Part shown: positions 49,603 to 60,420 of the stretch, piece by piece
Position numbering within the stretch: position 1 is the first letter of the stretch
How the letters are laid out: the number at the start of each line of letters is the position of its first letter
Assembly: GCF_025698545.1 (NCBI RefSeq)
Contig: NC_068576.1
Coordinates: forward strand, 52,486,390 to 52,550,389
Length of the DNA: 64,000 nt
Source of the DNA: Gossypium raimondii
Lineage: Eukaryota > Streptophyta > Magnoliopsida > Malvales > Malvaceae
Reading direction: 5' to 3'
Made by a program: the position numbers and the translations under genes
The notes under the pieces: generated by a model
What the model was told of the DNA's origin: nothing
Seen by the model: only the letters and a program-made list of their open reading frames with translations
Databases searched by the model: none

Positions 49603-51032
49603 TTACGATCGAGGACGGAGAGCATCCAACGGTCTATGAGCGGCGGATGGAGCCCAAGGGTTCATGTGGAAAGCTCTATGATGGGTTTGGGCTAGCTGAT
49701 GATGGGACCGTGGATCAACGGTGGCGGATGATGGTGGGTTGGGTGGGACCGCAACCCTCTCACATGATGTGCACATGGTGAGGGTAGTGGGTGGGGTCAT
49801 TTGCATGTAGAACTGGGTGGAGGAAAGTTTCAGTGCTCTCAGCTCCTGAACTTCTTTCTGCAACCGTCGGTTCTCTTCCGTCAGATTTTCACAGCATCTC
49901 TTGAGGAACTCACAGTCAACCTCCGTTTGCTTCAGCTTGGTCCTGCATAAACAATTTTCAAAGTCATATTTATTACATAATGTTAAAACTGAAATTACGT
50001 AATTACCCCCAAAAATGGAGGAAATCTCTTACCTTGCCCTTCTGTTTTGAAACCACACTTCGACTTGTCTGGGTCGTAATCCCAGCTGCTTAGCCAACGC
50101 TAACTTTTGTTTCTGCAAAAGATAGTAAAATTCAACGACCCATTACAGACTAAATTTTCCATTTTTAACTTTTCGTATACTTTTCTTAGCAACCAAACAG
50201 TAGTTTTCGTATGAAAAGTTTCTATTTTAATTTACTTACGGGGTTCAGAGTGTTGTGTTCTTTAAAGTTTTCCTCGAGAATAGCAGACTGATCTTTAGAA
50301 AGTCTAAGCTTTTTTCTCGAAGTGTCGCCATCTTCTTCGTCGCTGATTCCACGAGATGAGGATTTTTCGATCTCAAGCTCGTCTCCGTTGCCTTCTCTTT
50401 CGCTCCTTTTTCCACTCACGCTCGATATCGTGCTGTTCGGAGATGAAACCCCAGCTTCTTCTTCACAATCTACAGTCGATGGCAATATGTTCATGTCGAT
50501 TCCTCTAAAAATTGACCCCATCTCCGCCCGGAATGATTCCGAGTTATGATCTGCGTGCAAAAAAACAATTTCATATAAATGAAGGTTAGAGATTGTTCTT
50601 TTTTTCCATGGAAGAGATCTAGATAAGAAAAAAAGTAGCAATTTTAGAGGCTTTTGTTTTTTGCATGTGAAATGAGAAAAGTGCAGGTGAAAACTATTGC
50701 CAAAAAAAAGCTACGTCAAACATTGAAAAAGCAATACAAAAGCATTTATAAGGGGAAAATGATATTGAAGCATCGTTTGTTTCTCGGGAAAAAAAGAAGA
50801 GATCTGGAAGGTGATATATGTCCCATGCAAAGACAGAAAGGAGGAGAAGAAACAAACCTGAAGGAGGAGAAGAATCATTCCATGAGTGTTTGTTAAGGGT
50901 TAAAGTAGAAGGAGAAGAGCAAGAATTAGCAGAGGAAGGAACAAGCGAAGGCCTAAGATTTCGCTGTAAAGAGTGGTGATTCTGAGGGAAACTCAAGCTC
51001 AGACTCAAACCCAGATCTTCTTTTTCCGCCAT
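49603..51032 (-). CDS. HAT4: HD-ZIP class II transcription factor (HAT4/ATHB-2-like)
   Basis: A nuclear DNA-binding repressor. The family founder ATHB-2/HAT4 is shade- and auxin-linked and binds CAAT(C/G)ATTG. Exons on the - strand are 51032-50858, 50550-50240, 50112-50033 and 49942-49603, giving 301 residues. An EAR-type LGLSLSLSF lies at about residues 7-15. FRGIDMN and the conserved [12 protein letters not shown] precede the homeodomain (about 136-193: [10 protein letters not shown] ... [16 protein letters not shown]). The leucine zipper spans about 194-236, followed by a Cys motif reading CTSCE (246-250) where most relatives have CPSCE. The protein ends [17 protein letters not shown], the HAT4-type C-terminus. 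Introns split the homeodomain as in relatives. The start was chosen at MAEKEDLG because no other upstream ATG is in frame. It appears functional. HAT1/2-type naming is possible. Confidence 0.94.
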
Positions 51033-51170
51033 CTTTGATTTTTTTTTTTTTTTCTCTTTTGCCAAACACACTTTCTCGTATGTAGTTTAGATTGTCGGGT
51101 GTGAAGAAAGGAGAAAGAGAGAGATAAAAGTGATGGGTAATGTAAGAAAGAAGGGCAAGGAAATAGAAGA

Positions 51171-51177
51171 TTATATA
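51171..51177 (-). promoter_or_regulatory. Candidate TATA box of the HD-ZIP II gene
   Basis: TATATAA on the - strand lies 139 bp upstream of the start codon, in front of a CT-rich leader (CTCTCTCTTTCTCC on the - strand). A CCAAT sequence lies a further 50 bp upstream. Confidence 0.55.
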
Positions 51178-51203
51178 GAAAGAAGAGAAGGAATGGTAAG
51201 AGT

Positions 51204-51246
51204 TCAATCATGACTGGTTGTCGGGAGGCCAATTATCTCAATCATG
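51204..51246. promoter_or_regulatory. Paired TCAATCATG motifs upstream of the HD-ZIP II gene
   Basis: TCAATCATG occurs at 51204-51212 and 51238-51246, 34 bp apart, directly upstream of the TATA box. CAATCAT matches seven of the nine bases of the HD-ZIP II site CAAT(C/G)ATTG. Binding is an inference. Confidence 0.35.
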
Positions 51247-51249
51247 GCT

Positions 51250-54200
51250 TTTGTTCCCCAAAATAATACCTTAATCTGCTGCTTTGTCTTCCACCTCCAC
51301 TCTCTCTCTCCCTCCCTCATTACTTTTATCCCTTTACTGTGGTAAATGGTTGAACTTTTTCAATTAAAATTATTATCTAATACATAGAGAAAAAAAAGCT
51401 ATGTACATCAAATTTTTTTTATAATTGTGCTTATATCGAATTAATTTCTTGTATTTACAATACACTACTTTTAGGTCACATTATAAAATTTAATGCACCA
51501 ACTATAGATGATTGAAGATTTTGTTGAATTCTCTCCAATGCTTTAGACAAGTAAAATTCATTAATATTAAATATATTATAATTGCAAAATTAAAAAGACA
51601 TCAAATAAGGAAGTTATTAATGGAATTTGACCTCTTGATTCACTTAAATGTAACACTTAAAAGAATTCCTAATTTTCGTCAGTAAATGTATAATTGTAAT
51701 TATATTCTCAAAATATACCTTGATTCAGTTTATTAAGCTTAATTAGGAGAAACAGAAATTTGCAAGGAATTTAATGATATATATTCTTTTCGTTATAGAA
51801 TAATTTTCTAAAATATACTCCATTCCATTTCATGCAAGATTCCAGTAGTATTATTATTCATTCACAGCTTTGACTATAGTAAATTTTTGAAATTTTAGGG
51901 AAAAAAAAGACAATGCTATTATTGAATATTTACGATGTATAAATAAAAATAATTTTGAAATCTTTAAAATATTAAAATTTATTTTTGAAATGAAAATATA
52001 AAAATGTAAACAAGAAAAAGAAAAGGAAAATCAACACTAAAATGATATCAGAGATATGCTCTCATGTTTTGTCTTCCGAATCCCAACCAGAAGGACCAGA
52101 GACAATAGCAATAATGTAATAACTCTGCATTGAAAACCAGTGGGTCATAACCCACCTGACCACCGTACTCTCCATGCCCTCCCTGCCTCTAAACCAACGT
52201 CCTTGATCCCGTTTCCTATCTCTATCAACGATCATGATCAACCCAGTAGTGGGGCCATGTTATCTTGTGCTGTATATAATTGGGAATCGATGCCATTGAT
52301 GCTTTGGACAACCATCAAATCATGACTTGATGGTGATGATTGGAACAGATACTAGTCTAAACATGAGGATGCTCCGATTTCATCCTCTCTCTTTTTAATC
52401 AAATATTATAACTAATTGAATTTAAAATTTAAAACACAGTTATAAATTAAATAAAAAATAAAAGAAAACGTATGATTTTTTCGAAATTTTATAAACCGTG
52501 AATTATATTAAATGCATTTTCATGAGTATATTGTGCGAAAGTTGTTGAAAAATAAGGTAGACGGTCCATATTCAATAGAACAAAAAACTACACAAGATAA
52601 GGCATTAGGCATGGTTGAATTAGTAAAATGGGGTCATCATTTGTTTTTTGACTTTTTTAATTTTAAGACAAATTAACCAGATTTTTAGGGAGGAGGTCAA
52701 TTGTTGTCTATGTAATCAATGGCAATTGTCAAATATCGTTTTCAAAAAAAAAAAACCTTCACCTTTATCTTTGATTTCAATAATAACCACATGATCTCTT
52801 TTATTTATTACATGTACATGTTTCACTAAGAGACATAATAATTGTCCATACTATAATAGCTTAGCACTAGGCCCCTACACCTACATCTTGAATTCCCAAA
52901 ATCATTCCTTTGCCTGTATTTATGCTACAATTGAGGTTTTTGTTCTCGTTTATAGATTCAATATAATTGATCTTTTACCAAAACCATGATAATGTATTTT
53001 CATATTTAATCAACTCACAACCGATCATATCAATTTTTCAATAATCATTTATAAGAAACAACCGAAAAGGTAATTTTAATTTTAAAATAATAATTTAAGA
53101 AAATATAATTAAATTAAAATTGATGGTTTGATTGATACTATAAAATTGGAAACTTAAATTGAGCTGAACTGATAAAAAATCATTAAATATTTAATGATTG
53201 TTGTATAAATGGAGAAGAAAAATGTGGGATGAAAACGAAAATGGGAAAAGGACCAAAAATAAGTAAGGTAAGGCTTTAAATCATGAATGAAAAAGAGATT
53301 TGCCTTAAATAATGAATTATTAATGAAGACATGGGAAAAACATCCGTGACCTTCCCGGAACTCAGAACTATTGTTTTCTAAGGAATGTAGAGAAACTATG
53401 GCATTTAATAAATCAAAGCCCTTAATCAGATGGATCCAAATGCATCGGACGGGTGATAAAAGAGATTAAAATTAATAAAAAAAAGGAAGGTGGGTCCTTT
53501 GACATCATGTCGGGTGATGATTGAGGGTGCCCCCACGAGAGTGCGTGAAAGCTGTCCCCACGTGTCTCCTGTTTACTTAGGACCCTCTTCAATAATACTT
53601 CTACTGTACACTCTCCGACATTATCCATCCCTCTTTTTTTTTAATTAAAAAATAGCAATTAAGTAATAAAATGATTTACGGCCCTCTTATTCCCCACTTT
53701 GTTTTGGTCTTGCCCTCTGCCCGTACCAAGCTTATTCCACAATGTGATAGGCACGTGAATTTGGTCCCACTTTCCTTTCATTTTTCACATTTTTTTTTGT
53801 TAGTATTTCTTATTTATTAAGAATAAAAACCCCATAAAAATTCATTACAAAAATAATCAAATGAAACCAAATCCGTCAATGGTGCCTTAGATTATTGGTT
53901 AAAGCGATGTTTTATAGTATTTAAGTTCAAATATTATCATTGGTCAATTCTAATATGTGTATATATATCGAGTTTCGTTTAATCTTTCTCGATTTTTTCA
54001 TTTATTATGCTTTTTATTAGTTTAGTTTTACATTGTATTGATTGAGCATATAATTGTATTTGTATTGTACTCTTGAGTTTATTGAATACATAATAATGAA
54101 ACTTGAATATACAAAAAATTTAATTCAAAACAATTCAATTAAAGAAAATCTATTTAACCAGTTGATTGACATTTTTCTTAACAAGTTAATAAATTTTTTT

Positions 54201-56043
54201 ATACAAATAATATAAAAAATTAATTAACTATAAAAATAGGTTGTTTTCAACCGTATTCATCAATGCTACCGGACACACTATTCCAAAGTACCCCATGAAT
54301 GCAATTGTACCAACAACACACCCTTTTCATTTTTCTAAGTTTATATTGTTATTTTTTAAATAAAAAATCATTAATTTTTTTTTCATATTTTCTTTCCTGA
54401 ATTCTTCAAAATTCTTTATATTATGTTTAGTTTTCATTTTTCAAGTTTTTCAATCCACTGATGGTGGCGTGGCAAACCAAGACAATAACCACCTATGAAA
54501 CAAGCATTGGTCACAGGCTCTCCTTTTTTTTCGATTTTCAAATTTTAAGTGTGTCAAGTGACATCAACCGGTACCGTTGAAAATAGCCCATTTCGTAAAT
54601 AAAATTTTTCTTAACCATTTTCGTAATTAATTAATTTTTTCATATTATTTATATAAAAAGACGAAGTTAATAAATATAAATATAGCTATAAATATAAATA
54701 TTAAATAATATGTTCAAACTAAAATCTTATCATTGAAAAATAGAACATATTCAAATTAAAGTCAGCACAAAGGCATATATTAATTTAATACATAACATAA
54801 CATATTAAAAATCGAAATATAAATAAATCGAGGCTTAAACTTGAAATAACCCAAATAAACCAAAAATCCGAGAATCCCAATATTTTAGCTACCATGTGAA
54901 AGAATCGTCGGCAAACTATTAACGTTTAATCATTATGTGAAATTAACTGATTATGAAACCGTCGGAATTGAACTAAAAGTCATTGTCATTGAACTGTTCC
55001 ATCATCGTGAAAAACAACTAATACAATGTGAAAGTGTCTGTAGCTCTCCAATTTGCCCGAATCATCCACAAATGGTATTTTCATTATCCAACAATCTTTC
55101 TCAATAATTGGAGTGGGGGAACCCTAACCCCCTTACCCTATATCCCTACACTCGTTCATTCTGTCCCATGTGATCCTCACGTGAACAAGACCCCCCCCCC
55201 TACGTTGTTCTCAATCAAGTTGGTTTTAGAATTTTCTTTTTAGATATTTTGTGTTGATATCTTGTACTTATATTAGATCTCGATTAAAATCAAAATCGAA
55301 TCAAGTAAAATTCTTATATCACAATACTTAAACTTAAAATTTTGTTTAAAATAATTTTAAATTACTATTTATTCAATTTAACAAGATTTATTGTAAAATT
55401 ATACTTTAAAAAAGGAATTTCAAAAGATCCCAATATTAATAGCTCAATGATTTGTTGTGTGGTTGGAATTTCAGCAAAAAAAACATATAAATGTGTTTAG
55501 AACCGGTCCCTTTGTCACTTTTATTACAACTCTAGTGATTAGACTTTTCGTTTTATCTAATGTTTGGTAGTGAGAAATATGGGTCATAAAAACTGATGAA
55601 TAAGACTGCCAACATGGATCCAAATAAAGCATCAGTGATTGTCCTCGTCAAATAGAATCTCAATCTTTGTGTTGTTTGATTTTCTGTTACCAACTAGCTT
55701 AGCCCAGCAGTCCCCATTTGCTCGTTATCATCATATCATCTCTAAGGCAAAGGCTGTCATTCCGTCGGGATTTGTCATCCATAATAATTATTGCATTTAT
55801 TTTTAATCAAATCTCTATTTATTGGAAAATAAAACTGGGGATTGATAATTGATGTTCAAGACACAATTTTTCAAACACCTAACATCATATGCATTTCATT
55901 AATGTTATAAATTGCATGACCAGTCTATGCCACTACCTGATTTCGATGGTACAACAAACCTTGCCAACTTCTTTTCTTTTCTTTTTTTAATATTAAAATT
56001 TAAGTTTTACAAATAATTTCATTTTATTTGACCTCTAAATAAA
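51250..56043. other. AT-rich intergenic DNA right of the gene island
   Basis: No gene supported. Noted inside are a possible SINE remnant (53875-54000), a base-balanced patch at about 53,430-53,640 with a CCCCACGTGTC (G-box-like) motif, a homopolymer C run near 55,190, and otherwise long AT-rich stretches. Short frames here have no domain or codon bias. Confidence 0.5.
53875..54000 (+). mobile_element. Possible SINE-derived fragment
   Basis: TTATTGGTTAAAGCG resembles a pol III A-box context and, 35 bp on, AAGTTCAAATATTATCATTGG resembles a decayed B-box context of plant SINEs. No tail or TSD was fixed. Tentative. Confidence 0.25.
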
Positions 56044-56784
56044 AGTAAACTATTAAAATAGTTACTTTTATTTATTTCAATTTATATTTTAGTTACTTAT
56101 GTTTGAATTGTTATGTTTTAGTCACTTACATTAATATGTTGTAATATTTTAGTCACTGAATTGTTGATTACCGTTAACGGTGCAACAGTAAGCTGATGTG
56201 GCATGTTAAATCATAATTTTAAACAAAAATTTTAGGTTAAATTATAAAATTGGTCCCCATATTTTTTTATTTCTTGAGCAATTTAATTTTTTTTATGTTC
56301 TTTTAACTTTCCTTTTTTTTCTTTATTTCCCATTCTCTTCTGCTTCTTCCTCCGGTTTCCTCCTTTCTCCATCTCTTTTAATGTAGTTTTTCTATATTTT
56401 TCATTTGTTAAAACTAAAAGGAAGAAGAAAAGGAAATAAACAAATAAAAGAAAATCTTAAATTGTTAAAAAAGTATGGGGACTAGTTTTAACAAATAGAA
56501 AAACATAGAAAAATTACGTTAAAAGAGATGAAGAAGAGAGAAAACAAATGGAGAAGCGAAGAGAATGGAAAATAAATAAGAAAAAAGTTAAAAAACATAA
56601 AAAATTAAATTGCTCAAAACGAAAATTTATGGGGATTAATTGTATAATTTAATCTAAAATTTTGTTTAAAATAATGATTTAACGTGCACTCCAACTTACC
56701 GTTACACGGTTAACTACAATTAATAGATAAGTAACTAAAATGTAATATAAAATAAATAAAAGTGATTGTTTTAATAGTTTACCC
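56044..56784. mobile_element. Fold-back element 1 (long-TIR, Mutator-like MITE candidate)
   Basis: The left arm AGTAAACTATTAAAATAGTTAC ... TTTTAGTCACTG ... ACGGTGCAACAGTAAGCTGA and the right arm ending TTTTAATAGTTTACCC are inverted copies over about 250 bp. Internal CT-rich and GA-rich tracts also mirror each other, so almost the whole element can fold back. Long TIRs starting GGGTAAACTATTAAAATAG suggest a Mutator-like MITE. A 9-bp TSD could not be confirmed. Confidence 0.65.
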
Positions 56785-57434
56785 TAAAAATTATATACAG
56801 TGCGTTTATTATTTTTAGGATTTTGGATGACATGCATGCTCGACAACATCCCTGTCAAATAGATTAAATTACATAACACGTATAGTTAAAAAATAAATAA
56901 ATAAATAAGCAGTGAGTTCAATTGTATGGTGAAACCGTAAATTCAGGAATCAAACTCTTAATCATGGCACATGTTTCTGGTTGCCCTCTCGTGCAAGTGG
57001 GATCTAATAATATTAATTTGTAAACTGATTTCGCAATAATCTCCCTAATAAATTGTTATATTAAAATTAAGCACCATCTTTCCAAATTATTCTACTTTAG
57101 AGATTAGAGATGTATTTTTAAGGAATATTTAATTTAATTAATAGTTTCATGATTGGAAGACTGGTTATAAAATATGGTATCACTAATTGAGTCGAAAACA
57201 AGATTTAGTGGTTAGCATTTTGAAAGATATGCAACTTTGCTTAGATAATAAGTATAATTAATCATTGGCCCTAGATGCCGATTTGACGTTTAACTATTAT
57301 ATAAACAAATAATTCAATTATAAAACTACTTAGTTAGAGTACCATCGGTACGTTTTTCTATATTTAAAAAAGTGTTTACCATATATACAAATAATTTGAT
57401 TTAAGACGGTGTGTAGTTTTTATCAATAAAATTA

Positions 57435-58007
57435 GAGTAAATTATCAAAATAATCACTTTTGTTTCTTTCAGGTTATATTTTAATTATTTATATTTGAAA
57501 TGTTACGTTTTGGTCACTTATGTTATTGTCTTGTAACATTTTAGTCACTGAGTGTTAATTGTCATTAACAGTGTAACAGTAAGCTGATGTGGTTCGTTAA
57601 ATCATCATTTCAAATGAAAATTTTAGGTTAAATTATACAATTGGTCCCTATTTTTTTCGTTTTGAGAAATTTAATTTTTTTCTTTTACGTTAAAAGAGAT
57701 GGAGAAGAGAGAAAAATAGAGGGAGAAGCAGAAGAGAATGAAAAACAAAAGAAGAAGGGAAAGTTAAAAGAATATAAAAGAAAAAAGTGCTTAAAACGAA
57801 AAATTTTAGGGACCAATTATATAATTTAACCTAATTTATTTGAAATGATCATTTAACGTGTCACGTCAGCTTACTGTTACACTGTTAACGACAATTAATG
57901 GCTCAGTAACTAAAATGTTACAACATGATTTAAACGTAATATTTCAAACATAAGTGACTAAAATATAACATAAGAGAAACAAAAGTAACTATTTTAACAG
58001 TTTACCC
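57435..58007. mobile_element. Fold-back element 2, same family as element 1
   Basis: The left arm GAGTAAATTATCAAAATAATCAC ... GTGTAACAGTAAGCTGATG and the right arm CGTCAGCTTACTGTTACACTG ... TTTTAACAGTTTACCC are inverted copies, clearly related to those at 56044-56784. The interior is shorter (573 bp in all). It lies 650 bp from its relative in the same neighbourhood. Confidence 0.65.
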
Positions 58008-58139
58008 AAAAAAGTATACTCTAAAATGGCATTTTTACATAATAAAATTCGAGATTCAAAATTACAACTTCATCCTTTTGCCAAGTCTGTCAGTCTCTCT
58101 TCGGCATGTTAAATGGCATTTCTAAAATAGCTTTATTAT

Positions 58140-59400
58140 ATTGACCTCGGGAGTCGGTTGCACTTTCCTTGGCAACTTGCGTGCGCCTCCATTATTACCA
58201 TTCATGTGTTTTCCACGTGGCGCACGAATTTTCATACACGGGACAGTAAAAGCACACGTGTATCTCCTTTTACGCAAACGTGCATTCACTTGCTGGATTC
58301 CCCAGTCCACGGTCAAACCTATATCATTTTCCTCATTATTTCCCCAACCTTCCTTTTGACTTTCCAATTCAATCCGTCATTTAATGGTTCAGCATTCCAA
58401 CATCTCCTACCCGTCGGATGATCGCCAAACCAATCCCAGCCGTTGATCATGTGATTTCTCATATCTGCATGTGAATCCCTCAAAAAAAAAACCCAAACAA
58501 ACAGCTGTTTCTTTTTAGGAATTTTTTCATTTAAAATTATTTGATACCACAAGTAAAGATAAAACAAGTAACCTAATTAAATTTTGATTAACTTTTATGT
58601 TTTTAATACGTGAATTTAAAAGGTAAATACATCCTTGAATTATAAATAATTTTTTTGATCACTTAATTAAAAAATTACAATTTAATCATTGAATTATTCG
58701 AAAATATTTATTTTAGTTACTGAATTATTCAAAAAAAATATTTAAATCATTTGGATATTAAGATTTTTTTGTTAAATTAATTCTGTCAACGAACTCAAAG
58801 TGATGATTCAATGATTGATATGATAGGTTAATATTGACCGACGAGTAAAATAACATACCTTAAATCTAAGTTAATCTGATGGTCAGTGTCGGAGACTAAA
58901 GAAAAAATTTGTTTCAATTTTGGTTCATTGATTGGTAACGTCTAAATCTATTTCATGAAAAAATAAACTTTCGATTATTTAGGTAGTGCAAATAAAAAAA
59001 TCATATAATATTAATTTTAATATCTTAGTGATTTAAATCAAAACTTTTAAATGGTCCAATAATCAAATTATAATTTTTTTAAAATTTACTCATTTAAAAA
59101 CCTCAATTAAAAGTGTACACGATGATAATATTTCTTCTTTTTCTTAAATCGTATTTAGTGGGTCCGACGTGTCGACCAAATTGACCGGTTAAGCTAGTCA
59201 CCATGTGATTAACGGGTAAGCAAATCATGTATTCAAATCGGGTTTTCCTTGCATCGATGTTAAAACTTGAGTTGGAATGCACGTGTGATACGTACTAAAT
59301 AAATTGACATAAGTATCCTTTTATCCATAATCTTTTTTTGGCATTCACGTGCAGGGTTAAGGATATGAATTGGAAAATAGTTGTACAGGATCTTACGTGG
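58140..59400. promoter_or_regulatory. Cluster of ACGT-core (G-box/ABRE-like) motifs without a gene
   Basis: TCCACGTGGC (about 58,213), CACACGTGTA (about 58,254), AACGTGCATT, CGACGTGTCGAC (about 59,167), CACGTGTGATACGT (about 59,281), CACGTGCAGG (about 59,348) and TACGTGGG (about 59,396) fall within 1.2 kb of mostly AT-rich DNA. The left part (58,140-58,460) is unusually base-balanced. No gene starts nearby on either strand in this window. Confidence 0.35.
58615..59112. mobile_element. Possible decayed fold-back element
   Basis: TTGATCACTTAATTAAAAAATTACAATTTAATC on the left is loosely mirrored by GGTCCAATAATCAAATTATAATTTTTTTAAA on the right. The arms are poorly conserved and the ends uncertain. 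Confidence 0.3.
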
Positions 59401-59412
59401 GAATTAGCATAT

Positions 59413-60160
59413 TTGCAAAAGAAAATGATAGCACATGATTATGTGATCATTTATTAGAAATTAAGAGTATTTAAATAGCACCAACATATAGTGATACGAT
59501 TTTGATGTTGAATTTTTAGACAGCTCTTCTTTTCTTATTAATAATTGGAAGAATTTTAATGTAAATGAAGTTGAAACCCCATGCCAGACCTTGCCTTAAA
59601 TATTTGCTTTGTTGTAAACACAGTCCTTTGAGTAGCTTTACAAATGAGGGTGTTTCCCCCATGGGGTTGGAATAAAATAATAAGAGGGTTATTAATTTGG
59701 GGAAGAACATGGTCAACTTGTAGCTATTAAATTTTGAGAATACAGTCTTAAGCTGGCATGAAGCTTTTCTTTATGAGGGTCCAAAATTTGTTACACTTTT
59801 TCTACCTTTTAGTGAAACCTGGTACAATGTCTCATGTGGTTTAGGATATGATACAAATATATAAATTTTAAAAAATAAAATCTGTATTTCTTTTTAAATA
59901 ATAATTTGAATTTTGCAAATTATATAATTATTTTTCTAAATATTTAAAAAACGGGTTTCCTTAGAAACTAATTTGCAAAATCGGTTTCAAATTAAAAATA
60001 TATAGAAAATTTTAAAATATTCAAAGCTGTATAAATCTAAAATTGAGTTGGTACACTTCTTTTTGGTGGCTTTATAAATATTAGTTTTATTTTTAAAATC
60101 TAAATTTGAAAAAAAATATAAAATTATTTTTTCTCGCATGGGTAATTATATTTATTAATT
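59413..60160. other. AT-rich intergenic stretch
   Basis: No gene or repeat boundary is recognised. A short GC-richer patch at about 59,560-59,700 (ACCCCATGCCAGACC, TTTCCCCCATGGGGTT) was examined for a microRNA hairpin, but the arms do not pair well. Confidence 0.45.
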
Positions 60161-60420
60161 AGGCTAAATAGGCAATATATGTCGATTTTTAATTGGTAAA
60201 GTTTGTCATTTTTTAAATATTTAAGAAAATAAGTCAATTTTGGAAAGAGTATATGTGAAAGTGCGTCTAGCTGGACGAGCTTTCTGCTAATATGCCAGGA
60301 AAAGCACGCCTAGGTGGATGCACTTTCATACCCTCTCTCAAATATCAATTTATTTCCCTAAATCTTGAAAAAATGGTCTATTTGACCAATTAGAAAAAAT
60401 CGGCATATTTAACCTATTTA
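60161..60420. mobile_element. Fold-back MITE (about 260 bp)
   Basis: The left arm GGCTAAATAGGCAATATATG then TCGATTTTTAATTGG and the right arm CCAATTAGAAAAAATCGGCA then TATTTAACCTATTTA are inverted copies. The centre has GAAAGTGCGTCTAGCTGGAC and GTGCTTTTCC-type inner dyads. I associate the GAAAGTGC/GCACTTTC centre with a cotton-like repeat family (recollection). Confidence 0.65.

Noticed and set aside
55185..55205. Poly-C run as a possible G-quadruplex
   Set aside because: A single homopolymer run without the four separated G-tracts expected. It may also be a sequencing-length artefact.
59555..59680. Possible miR482/2118-type hairpin near ACCCCATGCCAGACC and CCCCCATGGGGTTGGAATA
   Set aside because: The arms do not pair over a microRNA-length duplex and no known mature sequence could be matched.
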